64,000 nt of DNA from Colletotrichum lupini (taxonomy: Eukaryota > Ascomycota > Sordariomycetes > Glomerellales > Glomerellaceae): positions 806,001-870,000 of the forward strand of contig NC_064677.1 in NCBI RefSeq assembly GCF_023278565.1, written 5' to 3'. The notes under the pieces were generated by a model. It saw only the letters and a program-made list of their open reading frames with translations. It had not been told where the DNA came from and did no database searches. The position numbers and the translations under genes are program-made. Positions 1 through 11,524 of the stretch are shown piece after piece (the stretch's first letter is position 1; the number at the start of each line of letters is the position of its first letter).

Positions 1-3000
1 TAATATATCGTTAGTCTATATTCTAACGATCCTAAATTAGTTACTTTTGTGCTCCGTAATTAATAAGCACGGGTCGTATATAAAAGTAACTATTAATAGT
101 TAATTAATATAAAAATCGTAGTAAGTAGCTTACTAATAAGTGCCCGATTCTACGAGCCTATATAGTAGCTTAAGTACTTTAATAATTGTGCCTTCTAGGT
201 ACTTACTAGCTATTTCTTTTAGTAAATAGGCCAGGATTTTCCTTATAAGCCCTATAGCTAATTAGGTATATACCTAGGTAATATTACGGCTCTAAATCTT
301 ATATCCCTTCTTCCGTAGCGATATTATTAATACTATTATTAATCGTTAGCTATAGCGCTATATAATAAGCGATTATATAAGTAGCGTCGCTTTTTTAACG
401 TTACCGTACCCCTAAATTACGTATCTAAACTTCTCGTACGGCTAGGGTATTCCTTTCCCTTTAATCTTACGAACTATTCGTAATTTAAATATATAGAGGT
501 TTATATATTTTTTTAAGTTATATAGGATAAATTAATAGACCTCTTAATTACGCAAAGTGTTTACTTTAATAAGATCTAATCTCTTATACGGCTTTTTAGT
601 AGTTATAATTATACCTTCTTTACGTAGTTTAACTACTAGCTCGAAATTAGCTTTCTTTTTTACTATATAAAAAGTGTTAATTACCTCGTTATTAGTAATA
701 AATTACTGCGTTGGGGCTTGCCGTCGTAGTTTTTTACGACGTCTTATTAGTAATATTAGTGCCCTTTTAGTAATTTCCTCTTCTTCGTCGTTTATTAGTA
801 TTATTACGACGATTTTATTAAGGATAATTTTTTATGCCTCTACTACGGGTTATATAGTTTCCCCTAGCTCTTTTTCTTCTTATAAGTTAGAAATTACCTC
901 GTTAGGATCTATATAGTACGGTCTAACTACCGTAATTAATACTTTAAATAGCTAGTTACGATCTTTTATAACTATATAAGAGCGCTCGTTAACGGAAATT
1001 AATTTATATAGCCTAGCTTACTATTAAGTAATTTCGCGCTATACTTATATATTTAAATTTAGTAATATATTTAGATTACCTCTTATATCGGGCCTATTAT
1101 ACATAGTAATTACTTCGTTAACTTACCTTTTTATATTTACCTCGCGCAGTACCCGTATTATTTTTTTAATTACTTAGGCTCGTTAGCTTATGCCTAGCGA
1201 CGGTAGCGAGGCTAAGGTCGTTTTTAAATATACTCTAAATACTAATAGCGTTAGTATAAGTCCGTTGGGCCCTATAGTATTATTATAGTATTTAAGTACT
1301 ATCTAGAGGCATTCGTTATCGGTAGAATCCGGATTTTCCTCTTTAATAATTCTAAACGCCCTTTTTAACTACTAGTATGCCCTTTTTACTTTTTTAATAC
1401 TATAGTGCGCTTTAATAAGTACGACTTTTAGCTATATACTATAGGCCGTCGTATTATCTCTAAATTCTATTAACTTAAAGCTAGTACTAACGTCGGTTCT
1501 AATACCGTCTAACGGTCCTTAATATATATCGATCTAGCTTTTTTATAGGGCTATTTATATTATTTTTATTTATAGATCCTAGAGAAATTGCCCTACTTAG
1601 AAGGATATAGCTACGTTAATTATATATAGTACTAGCTAACTATTTAAATAGAAAATATCGACGACGATTTCCTAGTTAAAGTTAAGCTTATTGCGTAATT
1701 TAAACTTAAATTTGCGTGGGCTCTGCGCATTTATTTAGTATTAATAACATACTTTCGTTAACTACTTTAGCGCCCCTTTTTCGATATTATTATTACCTAA
1801 TTACTTTAAGAAGTTATATAGCCTCGTAACCGACGGGTGCCCAAATCTCTAGTATAGTTTTCTAAGCTCACTTTTTATTAAATAATTAATTAACTTCGTA
1901 TTATTAGTAAGCTTTATAAACGCATACCCCCATCGTCGTTCGACTATTTTAAAGTACTTATTACTAGAGATTCTATTCCTCGTATTATCGAATATAATAC
2001 TTAGTTAATTTATATTTTTTAGATATAAGAGAAATGGGGTATTAACGGGCAAAATATAAAAAGTTATCGTTCCGAGGTACGTCTCTATTTCTACTATACC
2101 TAGGGCGACGATTTCCTTACCTAGGCTAAAACTAATCTTTATAATACCCGCTATTAACGTATTAAGCGTTACTAGCGCAATCTTTTATAGCGCCTAGAAT
2201 TACCCTTTTTTTTTAGTTAATTATTATAATACCTTAGTATTTAGGATAATCTTATAAAAGTTATCTAGGCCGTACTTTTCGCTCGCGTAAAATACCTATA
2301 CGAGCTTAGTATTCGAGGGATCTAAGTAGTATAAAAAAAAACCCTCTAGTTACCCCTAGATTTGCTTAGTACTATATTCCTTTTTTTTAAATATTAAAAA
2401 AGATAACGTCTTCTCCCTAATTATTAAGAAAATAGGCTTCGGCCCTATTAAATTCGCCCTTTTAGCCGCCTCTATATTTATTGTTTAAGGGACCTTCTCT
2501 TACTATTTATAAATAAAAGCCTACTTATTAAGAGCTTCTACTACCCTTTATTCGTTTAGCCTCGTATATTTTCTAAAGGCTAACGGGGCGAAAAAAGAGT
2601 AGTTAATATTATTAATTTCGTCGTAATCTAATTCGTTAATATAGGGGGTAAGATCTTCTTTATCTTCCGAATCTCCTATAGGGGGTATATATTTTAAGCC
2701 GCTACTTTAGCTACCGTTACTAAATTCCGTACCCCTAGATCTACCCTTATATATAATAAGAAATTAGTTAAACCGACGAGGGCTAGTTTTACCGTTTATT
2801 ACCCTCGACTTTCTATACTATTCGTACGATTTAATACGCTCTTCCTTAAAGTAGTTACTTAACTAATATTTATCCTTTTTATAAATATAATATTACCTCT
2901 TCTATTACTCTGCCCATAAGTTAAATCTCTACCTATTTAATAAATCTAGGCCTCTTTACTAGCGATTACTATATCTAGCCTCTTTTCTTTTTTTATTATA

Positions 3001-6000
3001 CGTCCGATTAACTTAATATTATTAATAAGGGCCGTCGTATACTTAGAAATAGATTTAGTATAGTATTCTCGCTTTAATATTAAAGCTAGATCTTAGCCTT
3101 AAGTAAAGTGTCTCGTAATCTTCGGGTACCTAATATAGAGTTATTTTTACTTTTAGTATATACTAAACTATAATATAAAAATATCCGACTTTCCGCTCGT
3201 TTATCCCCTTATTTAGCTAGGTTTTTATTAACTTATTAATTCGATCAATAAGCTTTTTAAAGATCTCTACTCGCAATTTACCCTCTATTATCCTAGCTAT
3301 AAATATAAAAAAAATCGCTCGTAGCTTAGATAGGAGCTCTAGGTTCTTATTATAAGTCTTAAAGCGGCTTCGGATTACGTTAATTATATTAAAAAAGTCG
3401 TTTCGATCGAGATTACGCACCGCTTTATAATAATAATTAGAGGCTTTGCTTATAAGTACGATATTAATTACTAAATAATACTAGTATTCCCTAATTCTGA
3501 CTTTTTTATAGTAATTATAAAACATCGTTAGGGTTTCTTATAAAACCTTATACTTCCCCCCAGAGTATAATTTCTCTTTTAAGAAGATCTTTTTAAAGTT
3601 TATAAATTACTTTATATTCGCTACTAGATTTTCGGTATTTATATACGATCCCTATGTCGCTACGTACTATTAATAACTTCGGGTCGTCTATTTCTTTTCC
3701 TATTAGCTAATTAGCACCGAATTTCGTATTAATAGCGGTAACGAGTTATAAATTAAAATAGATAGAATTATTAATTATCGTACTTCTAGTACTATATTTT
3801 GCCCCGGTATATCTTTTTATAACGATAGATTTCCGTTAGTAATTATAGGGAGGAAATCTAAGTCGTTTACCCTTTTTCTAAATTCGTTAAAGTAATTATA
3901 CGCTCTATCGACTTATGCTTAGTTTTATAATACGAATTCCTCTTCTATAATTATTATTATTAGTATTTTATATAGCTCTTATAATTATAATTACGCTAAT
4001 AATACCCCTCGCCCGTAAAGGAATTTATTAACTACTTTTATAATTCTTAGGCTTGCGCTCGCGAACTATTTATCTAGCTAGTAACTAAGGTCGTTTGCGA
4101 TCTCGTAAAATAGGGGTTACCCCTATAGCCCCTTTTTCTCGTAGACCTTAGTTAAATATATTAATACTACGTTAATTTGCTCGCTATTAGGCTAATTTAC
4201 GATTCTATATATCTACGTCCCCTAATAGTCCGGGTTAATATTTACTTATTTATAAAGGATTAGGATTCTATTTAGGATCGGGTTTCGTCCTCTTTTTCCT
4301 TACCCTAACTCGCTAAGGGTCGTGCTTTAGCTTATACTTATATTAGTAGTCGCTAGCGTATTTAATTTTAATAAGAATATATTTAATCCGCGCGCTAGTT
4401 ATAATAAATCCGTACTTTTGCTACTTAACGAATTTATCGGGGTCTAGGAGATTCCCACTTCTTCTCGCTATCTCGCTACTACTCTTATTTTTACTATTTT
4501 TAGTAATTACTACTACCCTTCTAAATCGCTAGCTATTATACTTACTAAGATCCTCCTTTTTATTTAGTATAAAAAGGTAGGTTTTAGTAGTTCCTTTTTA
4601 TAATAATAATAGTAGACGTTTATATTACTATAAGAAAATATAGTAATTAGTCTCGGGATCTTTATTAATTACCGATTTTTACTATCCCGTATACTTCTAG
4701 CTTCTTAAGCCTCGTGCTCTTTATAATCTCTAAATAGCTTCTTTTTTTAACCTACTTCTTCTAGGGCGGTATTCTATAAAAATAGTTAAAAGTAAACGCC
4801 GGGCGGCTCGTAAAAGAGCTATATAGGTTATTAAGAACTATATAGGCCGTTAAGTATAGTTAATAAAATTAAGCCCTCCTTTTTATAAAATTATAGATTT
4901 TAAGGACTTATTAAAAAATACTTATTTATCGCTCGTACGCAGTAGGGTTAGATATTTAGAGATCTTATTTTTTATAACCTCTCGGTACCCTATTTTATAT
5001 CTTTTAGGTAGTCTTTTTCGTAGCTTAATTATAGTTAGGTAATTATTACTTACTAGCGATCCCTTCTATTACTTAGTTAATTTTTTAAAATTAGTAATCT
5101 CGCGCTAGGAATTAATATAAAAAAAAGCCTTTTAGTGGCCCTTTAGAGGATTCTTTTCTTTTCCCCTTAGATCCTCGTTTTTTTAGCCTTTTCTTAGGTT
5201 AATAATAACTCTAACGGGAGGTCGTAGGACTACTTTAAAATAGCCGCTTTTTTCCTAAGTTAATCTCTAAGATCCGTAATATTCTTAACTTAATATTATT
5301 AAGACCTCTAAATCCCCTCTTCTCTTATTAAACCGTCCCTTATATTATATTCCTAAATAATACTTAGGGGGTAGTTAAGAGAGCTATAAGGAGGTCGTTT
5401 AAATCGCGGGCTTAAGGTCGTATTTATAAAATCCTTATAATAATAGACTTTTTTATATACTATAAATCTCTTAGCTTAATAACTCTTATAAGGTTACTTT
5501 TATTACTAAGTAAGAATATTTATATTTAGAGATCTCCTTTTTTAATCGCGCGGTACTCTTTTATATTATATTATTAAGCTCGTTCGTTACGCTAATTAAT
5601 TAAGTAAGTAGTCGTTACGTAAGTATTTCCTTTTACTAATTTAACTAGTTAATTTCTAATTACGAGCCGGCTATAGAAAAGTTATTTAATAAAAAAGCTA
5701 CTCAGGGTAATAGTAAAAGGCTAGTTACTTAAGCAGTTCCGTTAATTAATATAGTTTAATATAATAAACGTCGACCTTTTATAGGTAATAAAGGGCTACG
5801 ATTACTCAATTCCGTATAGTATTTAAAAATCGCCTCCTTTTTTATCTATTTCTATAAGGTTAATTAGTATAAATCTCTTATCTAGTACGGTATTAAGAGG
5901 TCGTCTTTTTTATATAGCGAGATACCTTACTAATTTATAATAATAGAATTTAATTACTAATTAGTATTAGTATCCTTATTATAGGGTAGTTAGTTCGAAC

Positions 6001-6169
6001 CGTAGTTAATAAAGAGATTAATTAAACTATATAAATATCTACGTAGTAAGTATAAAAAGGAGGTTCTAACTATAGGTTAGGCTAGCTATGATAATCGTAA
6101 ATAGGGCCCCTAATTAGCCCCTGCGCAGTCGGCTATATGCCGCGGTCGAATTGGACTTCTAATCCGACA
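1..6169. repeat. RIP-degraded AT-rich repeat block
   Basis: This block is extremely TA-rich. CA and TG dinucleotides are scarce while CG persists, which is the pattern left by repeat-induced point mutation (CpA to TpA). Every reading frame is broken by many stops; the longest open stretches, at 674-916 (+) and 3217-3420 (-), are short and low in complexity. The right edge is a mutated copy of an LTR seen again near 33.6 kb, so at least part of the block is probably a dead LTR retroelement whose left end lies outside the window. No reverse transcriptase, integrase or transposase motif could be recognised, so the family is unresolved. Confidence 0.85.
5965..6169. mobile_element. RIP-mutated LTR copy (about 205 bp)
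   Basis: This stretch aligns along its whole length with the solo LTR at 33584-33785. The differences are nearly all C-to-T or G-to-A transitions (TG start changed to TA, several CA changed to TA), plus about 3 extra bases. Both copies end in CCGACA. The five bases on either side (ATTAG and ATATT) do not match, so no target duplication is visible. It is either the right-hand LTR of an element filling the AT-rich block or a solo LTR with a decayed target site. Confidence 0.75.
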
Positions 6170-6276
6170 ATATTACTCCTCGTAATACTGCAAAACAGGG
6201 CTAGATTTATATAAAGTAGATACGTAATGAATTTCAGACATGTCCGTTTAGAACAACCAACCTGTAGCAACTGCCT

Positions 6277-7434
6277 TCAAGGCTCTGCCTCTACTTTGAG
6301 ATCGGAAGGCTTCCCTTCTTCACTTTTGATCTTTTCATGGCGGAAAGCCTTTCTCAACTCGCATTTTCCAACACTCTTACCACCAGCTTTGCACTCACTG
6401 CATACCTTGCCGTGCTTGACAAGCAGGATGTGAAGCCCATACTTGTCTTCATCTGGGATTCTAACATCGAGATGTGCGTGGGTTTCGTCGCGCGAGGCGC
6501 TCTTCGGCCGCCACCCCATGAGACCGGTGATTCTCCACACATGGGTATCCACTGCGAACGACTCCCTCTGCAGACAAAAGAGAAGAACGCAACTAGCAGT
6601 CTTCGGGCCGACGCCCTGAAAGCTAATGAGCTCCTGCATCGCGTCTTCATTGCTGACATTGAAGAGATGATCGAGAGAATACGAGCCGTACTTCTCCTTG
6701 ACCTGGTTCAGGATGCCGACAATGACCTTGCTCTTGACTTGGCTCAGCCCACCGCACTTGATGGCTTCCTGCAGCTTGGGGATCCCGCCCTCGACAATCT
6801 TCTCCCACTCGTCGCTGCCGCCGTAGACGTCGTCCATGCTCCTCTTGGCGCGGGTGGAGTTTGTGTCGCTCGTGTTCTGGCTCAGGATGGTCCTGACCAG
6901 CGCATCGAGGACGGACGGCGAGTCTCCGCAGCCGGCGCGGGATGAAGATGCCTTGACTTCGGCAGGGCGTTCTCGTTTTCCGTGCAGTTTGGCCAGAATG
7001 CGGTGGGCCAATTTGCACTCGTCCGGTGTCGGGTGCGGGAAGTCAGGAAAGGGTGACTTGTCAGCGTATTGAGAGTAGGCCTTGAGCTTTTTGGACTTTA
7101 AGTCTGCAGGAGACTTTTGGACTTTTGCTTTAGTGTCTGGGCTTTCAGATTTGACGTGTTCCTTCTTGAGTGATGTCAGGGCTGGTACGTTGGCGAAATC
7201 CGGGGACGCCGTGTGGTCCGCATCCTCCGTCTTGACCTTTTTGGCCGGTGTTGAGCTTGCAGCTTTGCTTGTTGTCCGTTTCCTTTTCTCTGGCTGAGGC
7301 GTATTCTCCTTGTCCGACGAAGTCTGCTTCACAGACCGACCCTTTTTTGTTGCGCCATTGGTAGCACTCGGGGTGTCTGATGGCTTCGTGGCAGTCGAGG
7401 CCAAACGAGCACTCGAACGGGTTGCTCTCGCCAT
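6277..7434 (-). CDS. HhH-GPD base-excision DNA glycosylase (endonuclease III-like)
   Basis: Single-exon gene of 385 residues. The first about 150 residues are Lys/Ser/Pro-rich with basic KRKR-type nuclear signals. The HhH-GPD fold follows: LSQNTSD near residue 184, the helix-hairpin-helix GVGPKTA with the catalytic Lys near 278, and the catalytic Asp in AVDTHV near 296. This family removes damaged or modified bases in nuclear base-excision repair. The C-terminal cysteines (VCSEC then GKC) do not give the C-x6-C-x2-C-x5-C iron-sulfur loop of endonuclease III, so the cluster may be absent or altered. Start: the ATG at 7434 gives MARATRSS; an in-frame ATG at 7455 is possible, and the open frame further upstream has no ATG. 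It lies about 100 bp from the RIP-degraded block yet keeps an intact frame and normal base composition. Substrate specificity cannot be told. Confidence 0.85.
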   Translation of the reverse strand: MARATRSSARLASTATKPSDTPSATNGATKKGRSVKQTSSDKENTPQPEKRKRTTSKAASSTPAKKVKTEDADHTASPDFANVPALTSLKKEHVKSESPDTKAKVQKSPADLKSKKLKAYSQYADKSPFPDFPHPTPDECKLAHRILAKLHGKRERPAEVKASSSRAGCGDSPSVLDALVRTILSQNTSDTNSTRAKRSMDDVYGGSDEWEKIVEGGIPKLQEAIKCGGLSQVKSKVIVGILNQVKEKYGSYSLDHLFNVSNEDAMQELISFQGVGPKTASCVLLFCLQRESFAVDTHVWRITGLMGWRPKSASRDETHAHLDVRIPDEDKYGLHILLVKHGKVCSECKAGGKSVGKCELRKAFRHEKIKSEEGKPSDLKVEAEP

Positions 7435-9798
7435 CGCAATGAAGACAGGTCGCATGCACTGATATGAGTGGATTGATGAGCGGTACCTTAAGGCAATTCG
7501 ATATGAATTATACACGAAGCGAAGTAGTCAAGATGAGTGGATAAGGCAGGCTGGAAGGTGAGTTTAACGCTGCATGGCCGCTGTCGCTGATCCAGGGGTC
7601 GAGCAATGACGATGCAGAAAAGCACGTTGCCGACGCCATCACCGCGCCCTCAGTGGTGATGTCAACGAAATGGACCCACCGAGATCCACCACCCGCCTCG
7701 ACAGTCAATGAGAACGCGATGGCTCCTGGCCCGTGCCTGGTCGATACGCACAGACGACGCGATCATGACCACCAGGTTGAGCTCCAAGGGAAGGAACCTA
7801 CCTCAATTACTCCGTAACGAACGTAGGTAAGGCAGGAACATCGCGTCGTGACTTCTTCATCGTGTTTTTCGTTTACCATTAAGTTTTCGGAGTTGCCATT
7901 GCACCTTCCTTTCTCCAGTCTCTGAGACTCCACCCAATCTACCTACCTGAGGTACCTTAGGTAAGGTACCTTTAACGTACCTAGGTACTTGTACGTCTCT
8001 CTCAAACTGGGTCTTTCCGAGACGAGCGACAAGAAGAAGGGCAAAGGTCCCCCCGGCCTCCGGTACATACAGATTGTAAGTACGTACCCCTACCCTGCTT
8101 GAAGGCTCCCGTCCAGCTCCTCTAGTCCTCCTCCAATCTATCCATCAAATGAATATTTGCTTTTTTCTTCTTCGCGCGACCAGCACTTGCGACTTGGCGC
8201 ATTCACGACCACCTTATGCTGATGCTGCCCTCGAGAAAATCTGTGCCAACGAGTGCAACCTGAGTGCAGCATACCCAGGCCGCAGCCCCCTAAGCCTCTG
8301 AAGCAGCCACTCGCATCTCGGCGAATCGCCCTCGTGCCTCTCTCAGCCCTCCATTGCCAACGCATTCCACTTCTTGGAGCACAACCTGTCCTCCACGCAC
8401 GCACGGCATCATAGGCACTTGGGGGTCGGAATTGATACCTCACCATCAGTGATCACAGCCGGCGACGGGCCCGGAAGGCATTCCCCGTCCTTACGCCGTG
8501 ACAGACCCCCCGCATCATACACCGGACATCCCTGAGGACTGGCACGTCGCCCACGTGCATGATGGCCCCCTCAAGTGGACTCGCCTCCATCCTAACGGAC
8601 GTATCTCGTTCAAGAGGGTGTGCTGCAGGGATGGAAGAGCACTCGAATCTTTCCTGAACAGGACCTCCTCTTGCAAATACTCAATCGATCTGTAGCAGAA
8701 GGCATGGATCTCCCATGCTACCGGCCGAACATCCAACTATTTCCTAACCCACCCTGAAGATCAAAACCGTTTTCTTATCGCTTAGAAGGCTGATCGCTTC
8801 AGCGTACTGATTTCGAATGCGTTTGAAGATGTCTTGCGCTAGGCCTGCGGCAGAGGATCATCGAGAACGCCTCGACAACTCTGCTGTGCAAATATTCCTC
8901 GTCTAGAGACCAGATCGATTGATAAGTGCCTGACGCAGATCGACAATGGATCATGGGCGCCTAGCATATGGCGAAGCGTCCAAGTTGCGCTACGCAGGAA
9001 CGCGCCATGTACGGATTCGAATTTCGACGCGCCGTCACAAGATTCGCGAGGAGAACAAAAGGCCAAAATGCCATGTCCAACTCTAAATGAGCCGGATCAT
9101 TTGGCGCAAAGCTTCGCATTCGAGCAAACAATGAGCGGCTAGCCCCTACAAGCCAGCAAGTATGAACACTCGCTCTCGACCTCGTCAACCGTAAGCCGAG
9201 GCAAACGCAACTTGCAAACGACCTGCTGGATGGTGGCCAGAGGACTGTTCCCCTCGTCGTCAGCTGGCCGGTTCGCCCCGTATCTTTTCTATTTCCACAT
9301 CGGCATTCTGCGTGTCGCAGGCGAAAGAAGAAACTCCCTCTCTCTCAACAACGCGGGTGCCAGCATGCCAATTTCATCCACCTCGATTCATTGGACAGTC
9401 CTCACCATCCCCCAAAGGAACTTTCCCCGCCACAGGCTCTGAGTTGCAAATACATGCTCTTGGCGGTGGTGCAATGCAACCTGGAAATGTCTTGGACACA
9501 TGCGGATCACACCTAGCAGAGTCGCCAAGATCTGGAAGCGGCTTAGAATGCCAGCCTAGCTTGTATTCGGCCAGCGTCGTGGGCGCAATAAGCGTGCTAC
9601 TCTCTTGAATGAAAATGCTGCCGCTCCCTCGCCTTCTAGAAGCGCTTCCCATCGACTCCAACAACCATTTCATTGTCGGCAGTTCTTGGACCAAAGACAA
9701 GCCATCACAAGCACCTCACAAAGCCCCGAGAAACCGTCGAAGCCTCACCCAATCGCTCGGGCCCGCCAACGAGATATGCCGCTGACGACTTGTACAAC
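7435..9798. other. Intergenic region without a supported gene
   Basis: About 2.4 kb between divergently transcribed genes. The open frames here (for example 8498-8695 + and 9374-9700 -) are short, overlap each other on opposite strands and show no recognisable family. It contains a GGTACC palindrome near 7951. It presumably holds both promoters, but no defined site can be assigned. Confidence 0.5.
7951..7970. repeat. GGTACC-type inverted repeat
   Basis: GGTACCTTA and TAAGGTACC form perfect 9-base arms around a 2-base spacer, within a stretch of further CCTAGGTAC-like words (about 7940-7992). The related palindrome TAAGGTACCTTA recurs at 45856-45867 inside an intron and partly at 39006-39016. 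Function is unknown; it could be a binding site or an abundant intergenic word. Confidence 0.5.
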
Positions 9799-11524
9799 AT
9801 GAGTGTCAAGTCCGTGAACGTCGGCCGCTTGAACGCCGTGAACAGCATAGCAAGTACGAATAATTCGGAACCAGAAACCAACCAGCATGGCCACCTTACT
9901 CTGTGGCAGTCAATCAAGAAGTGGCGTCGCGTCGTGCTCTACTGTATCGGCATGACTTCCGCCATCCTGATGTACGGCTACGACTATGTCATTGTTGGCA
10001 CAGTTTCAGCAATGCCCAGCTTTCAGTATGTGTCCTTGCCCTCTGAGGCTCCCTGTCCTTGGTATTGAAATGTCTGGCTAACAAAACCTTTCCAGACATG
10101 ACTTTGGTCAACAGCTTAATGGAAAGTGGATTCTGCCTTCACTCTGGCTCGGTCTCTGGAACTTCGTCAGCCCAGGCTGCTCCATGATTGGCTCTTTGAT
10201 TGGAGGGGTGTTCCAAGACAGACATGGTCGTCGAGCGTCGCTTGCATTGGGATCCTTTCTGTCAGCCATTGGTGTTGCTGTCTGCTTCGTTTCCAACCTC
10301 TCTCCTGATATCCATACCCGGCGAATCATTTTCCTTGCTGGCAAAGGCTTTCAAGGAGGAGCCATCGGCATGGTCATGACGACTTCCCAGACGTACATGT
10401 CGGAGATCCTACCGCCTAATCTCAGAGGACCGCTCCTGGCCTTTTTCCCAATCTTCACGCTGCTTGGCCAGTTGACTGGTGCCGCAGTCATCTTCGCGTG
10501 CCTTAACCTGGCGAACGGATACACTATTTGCTTTGCATCGCAATGGCCATTTTCTGCCCTTCCATTGTTAATGGCGTTCCTGATCCCCGAAAGCCCGACG
10601 TATCTCATTCGGAGAAACAAGAATTCCCAGGCTCACAAGGCTCAACTGAAGCTGGATCCCGCTGGTGCCGACCCTGAGGACACTCTCGACACCATCCGCC
10701 GCAACATCGAGCATGAAAGGCGACTGACCAATGCGACCTATGTCGACTCATTCCGCGGTGTCAACCTTAGGCGCACCTTGATCATCATGTTCTCCAACTC
10801 ATTGCCAAACATCTTCGGTCTGACGTTGCTGTCAAAGTCGAGCTACTTTGTGCAAGTCGTTGGCATGAAAGCCAACCTAAGCGTCATCGTTCTTATACTC
10901 GGCCTCGTCTGTGGTTTGATTGCCAACATCATGAGCGTATGGGTTCTCTCACGGGTAGGACGTAGGCGGCTCATTCTAAGCACGCTATCCGTCTTGTCCA
11001 TAATCTGGACCGCCATGGGAATTGTCGGCTGCTGGTCGGGTCCAGTGATACCATGGTACGTTAACCATAGCCTCGTGGTCGTGAACACCGCTCTAACTGA
11101 CTGCAACAGGTACACATCCATGACATTGATAGCCGTAGTCATTGTGGCGGGTTTGGGAGTTTGGCCTGCCTCACACGTTGTCGGTGCCGAAACCTCAGCG
11201 CTGCATTTACGGTCCAAAGCCCAAGCTATCGGTTGGTTTACCGCGGGAGCAAACAACTCCATCTTTGGATTTGTGTTGCCATACATCTTCAACCCCGACA
11301 AAGGCAACCTTAAAGCCAAGACCGGTTTCGTGTTCGCTGGTCTTTGTGCCCTCGGGCTTGTCATTGCCTTCTTCCTGGTACCCGAGATGAAGGGACGAAC
11401 GCCGGCTGAAATTGATCGCATGTTTGAGTTGAGGCTACCGGCACGACAATTCCGCCACTGGACCAACTCAGCCTCGGAAGGAGAGAAGAATGGTTCGGCT
11501 AGAGTTGAGAACTCTGCCGCGTAG
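9799..11524 (+). CDS. MFS sugar porter (hexose or alpha-glucoside transporter type)
   Basis: Three exons (9799-10025, 10096-11055, 11110-11524) join in frame to 533 residues. Introns have GTATGT and GTACGT donors and CAG acceptors; intron 1 has a CTAAC branch site. Signatures of the sugar-porter family in order: GYDYVIVG in helix 1, DRHGRR (motif A) in loop 2-3, PESPTYL after helix 6, GRRRL in loop 8-9, and PEMKGRT after helix 12. About 12 membrane helices are expected in the plasma membrane. The helix 1 region and the N-terminal length recall fungal maltose/alpha-glucoside permeases more than hexose carriers, but the substrate is inferred. An in-frame ATG at 9673 would add 42 residues; 9799 was chosen because the extra segment lacks family features. 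Confidence 0.88.

Noticed and set aside
674..916. 80-codon frame in the AT-rich block
   Set aside because: RIP composition yields random open stretches; no motif and no support on either strand.
3217..3420. 67-codon minus-strand frame in the AT-rich block
   Set aside because: Ile/Lys/Leu/Arg-rich as expected from TA-rich DNA; it may be a transposon relic but cannot be assigned.
6337..6945. 202-codon plus-strand open frame over the DNA glycosylase
   Set aside because: It is a shadow on the opposite strand of a conserved HhH-GPD coding sequence and has no recognisable domain.
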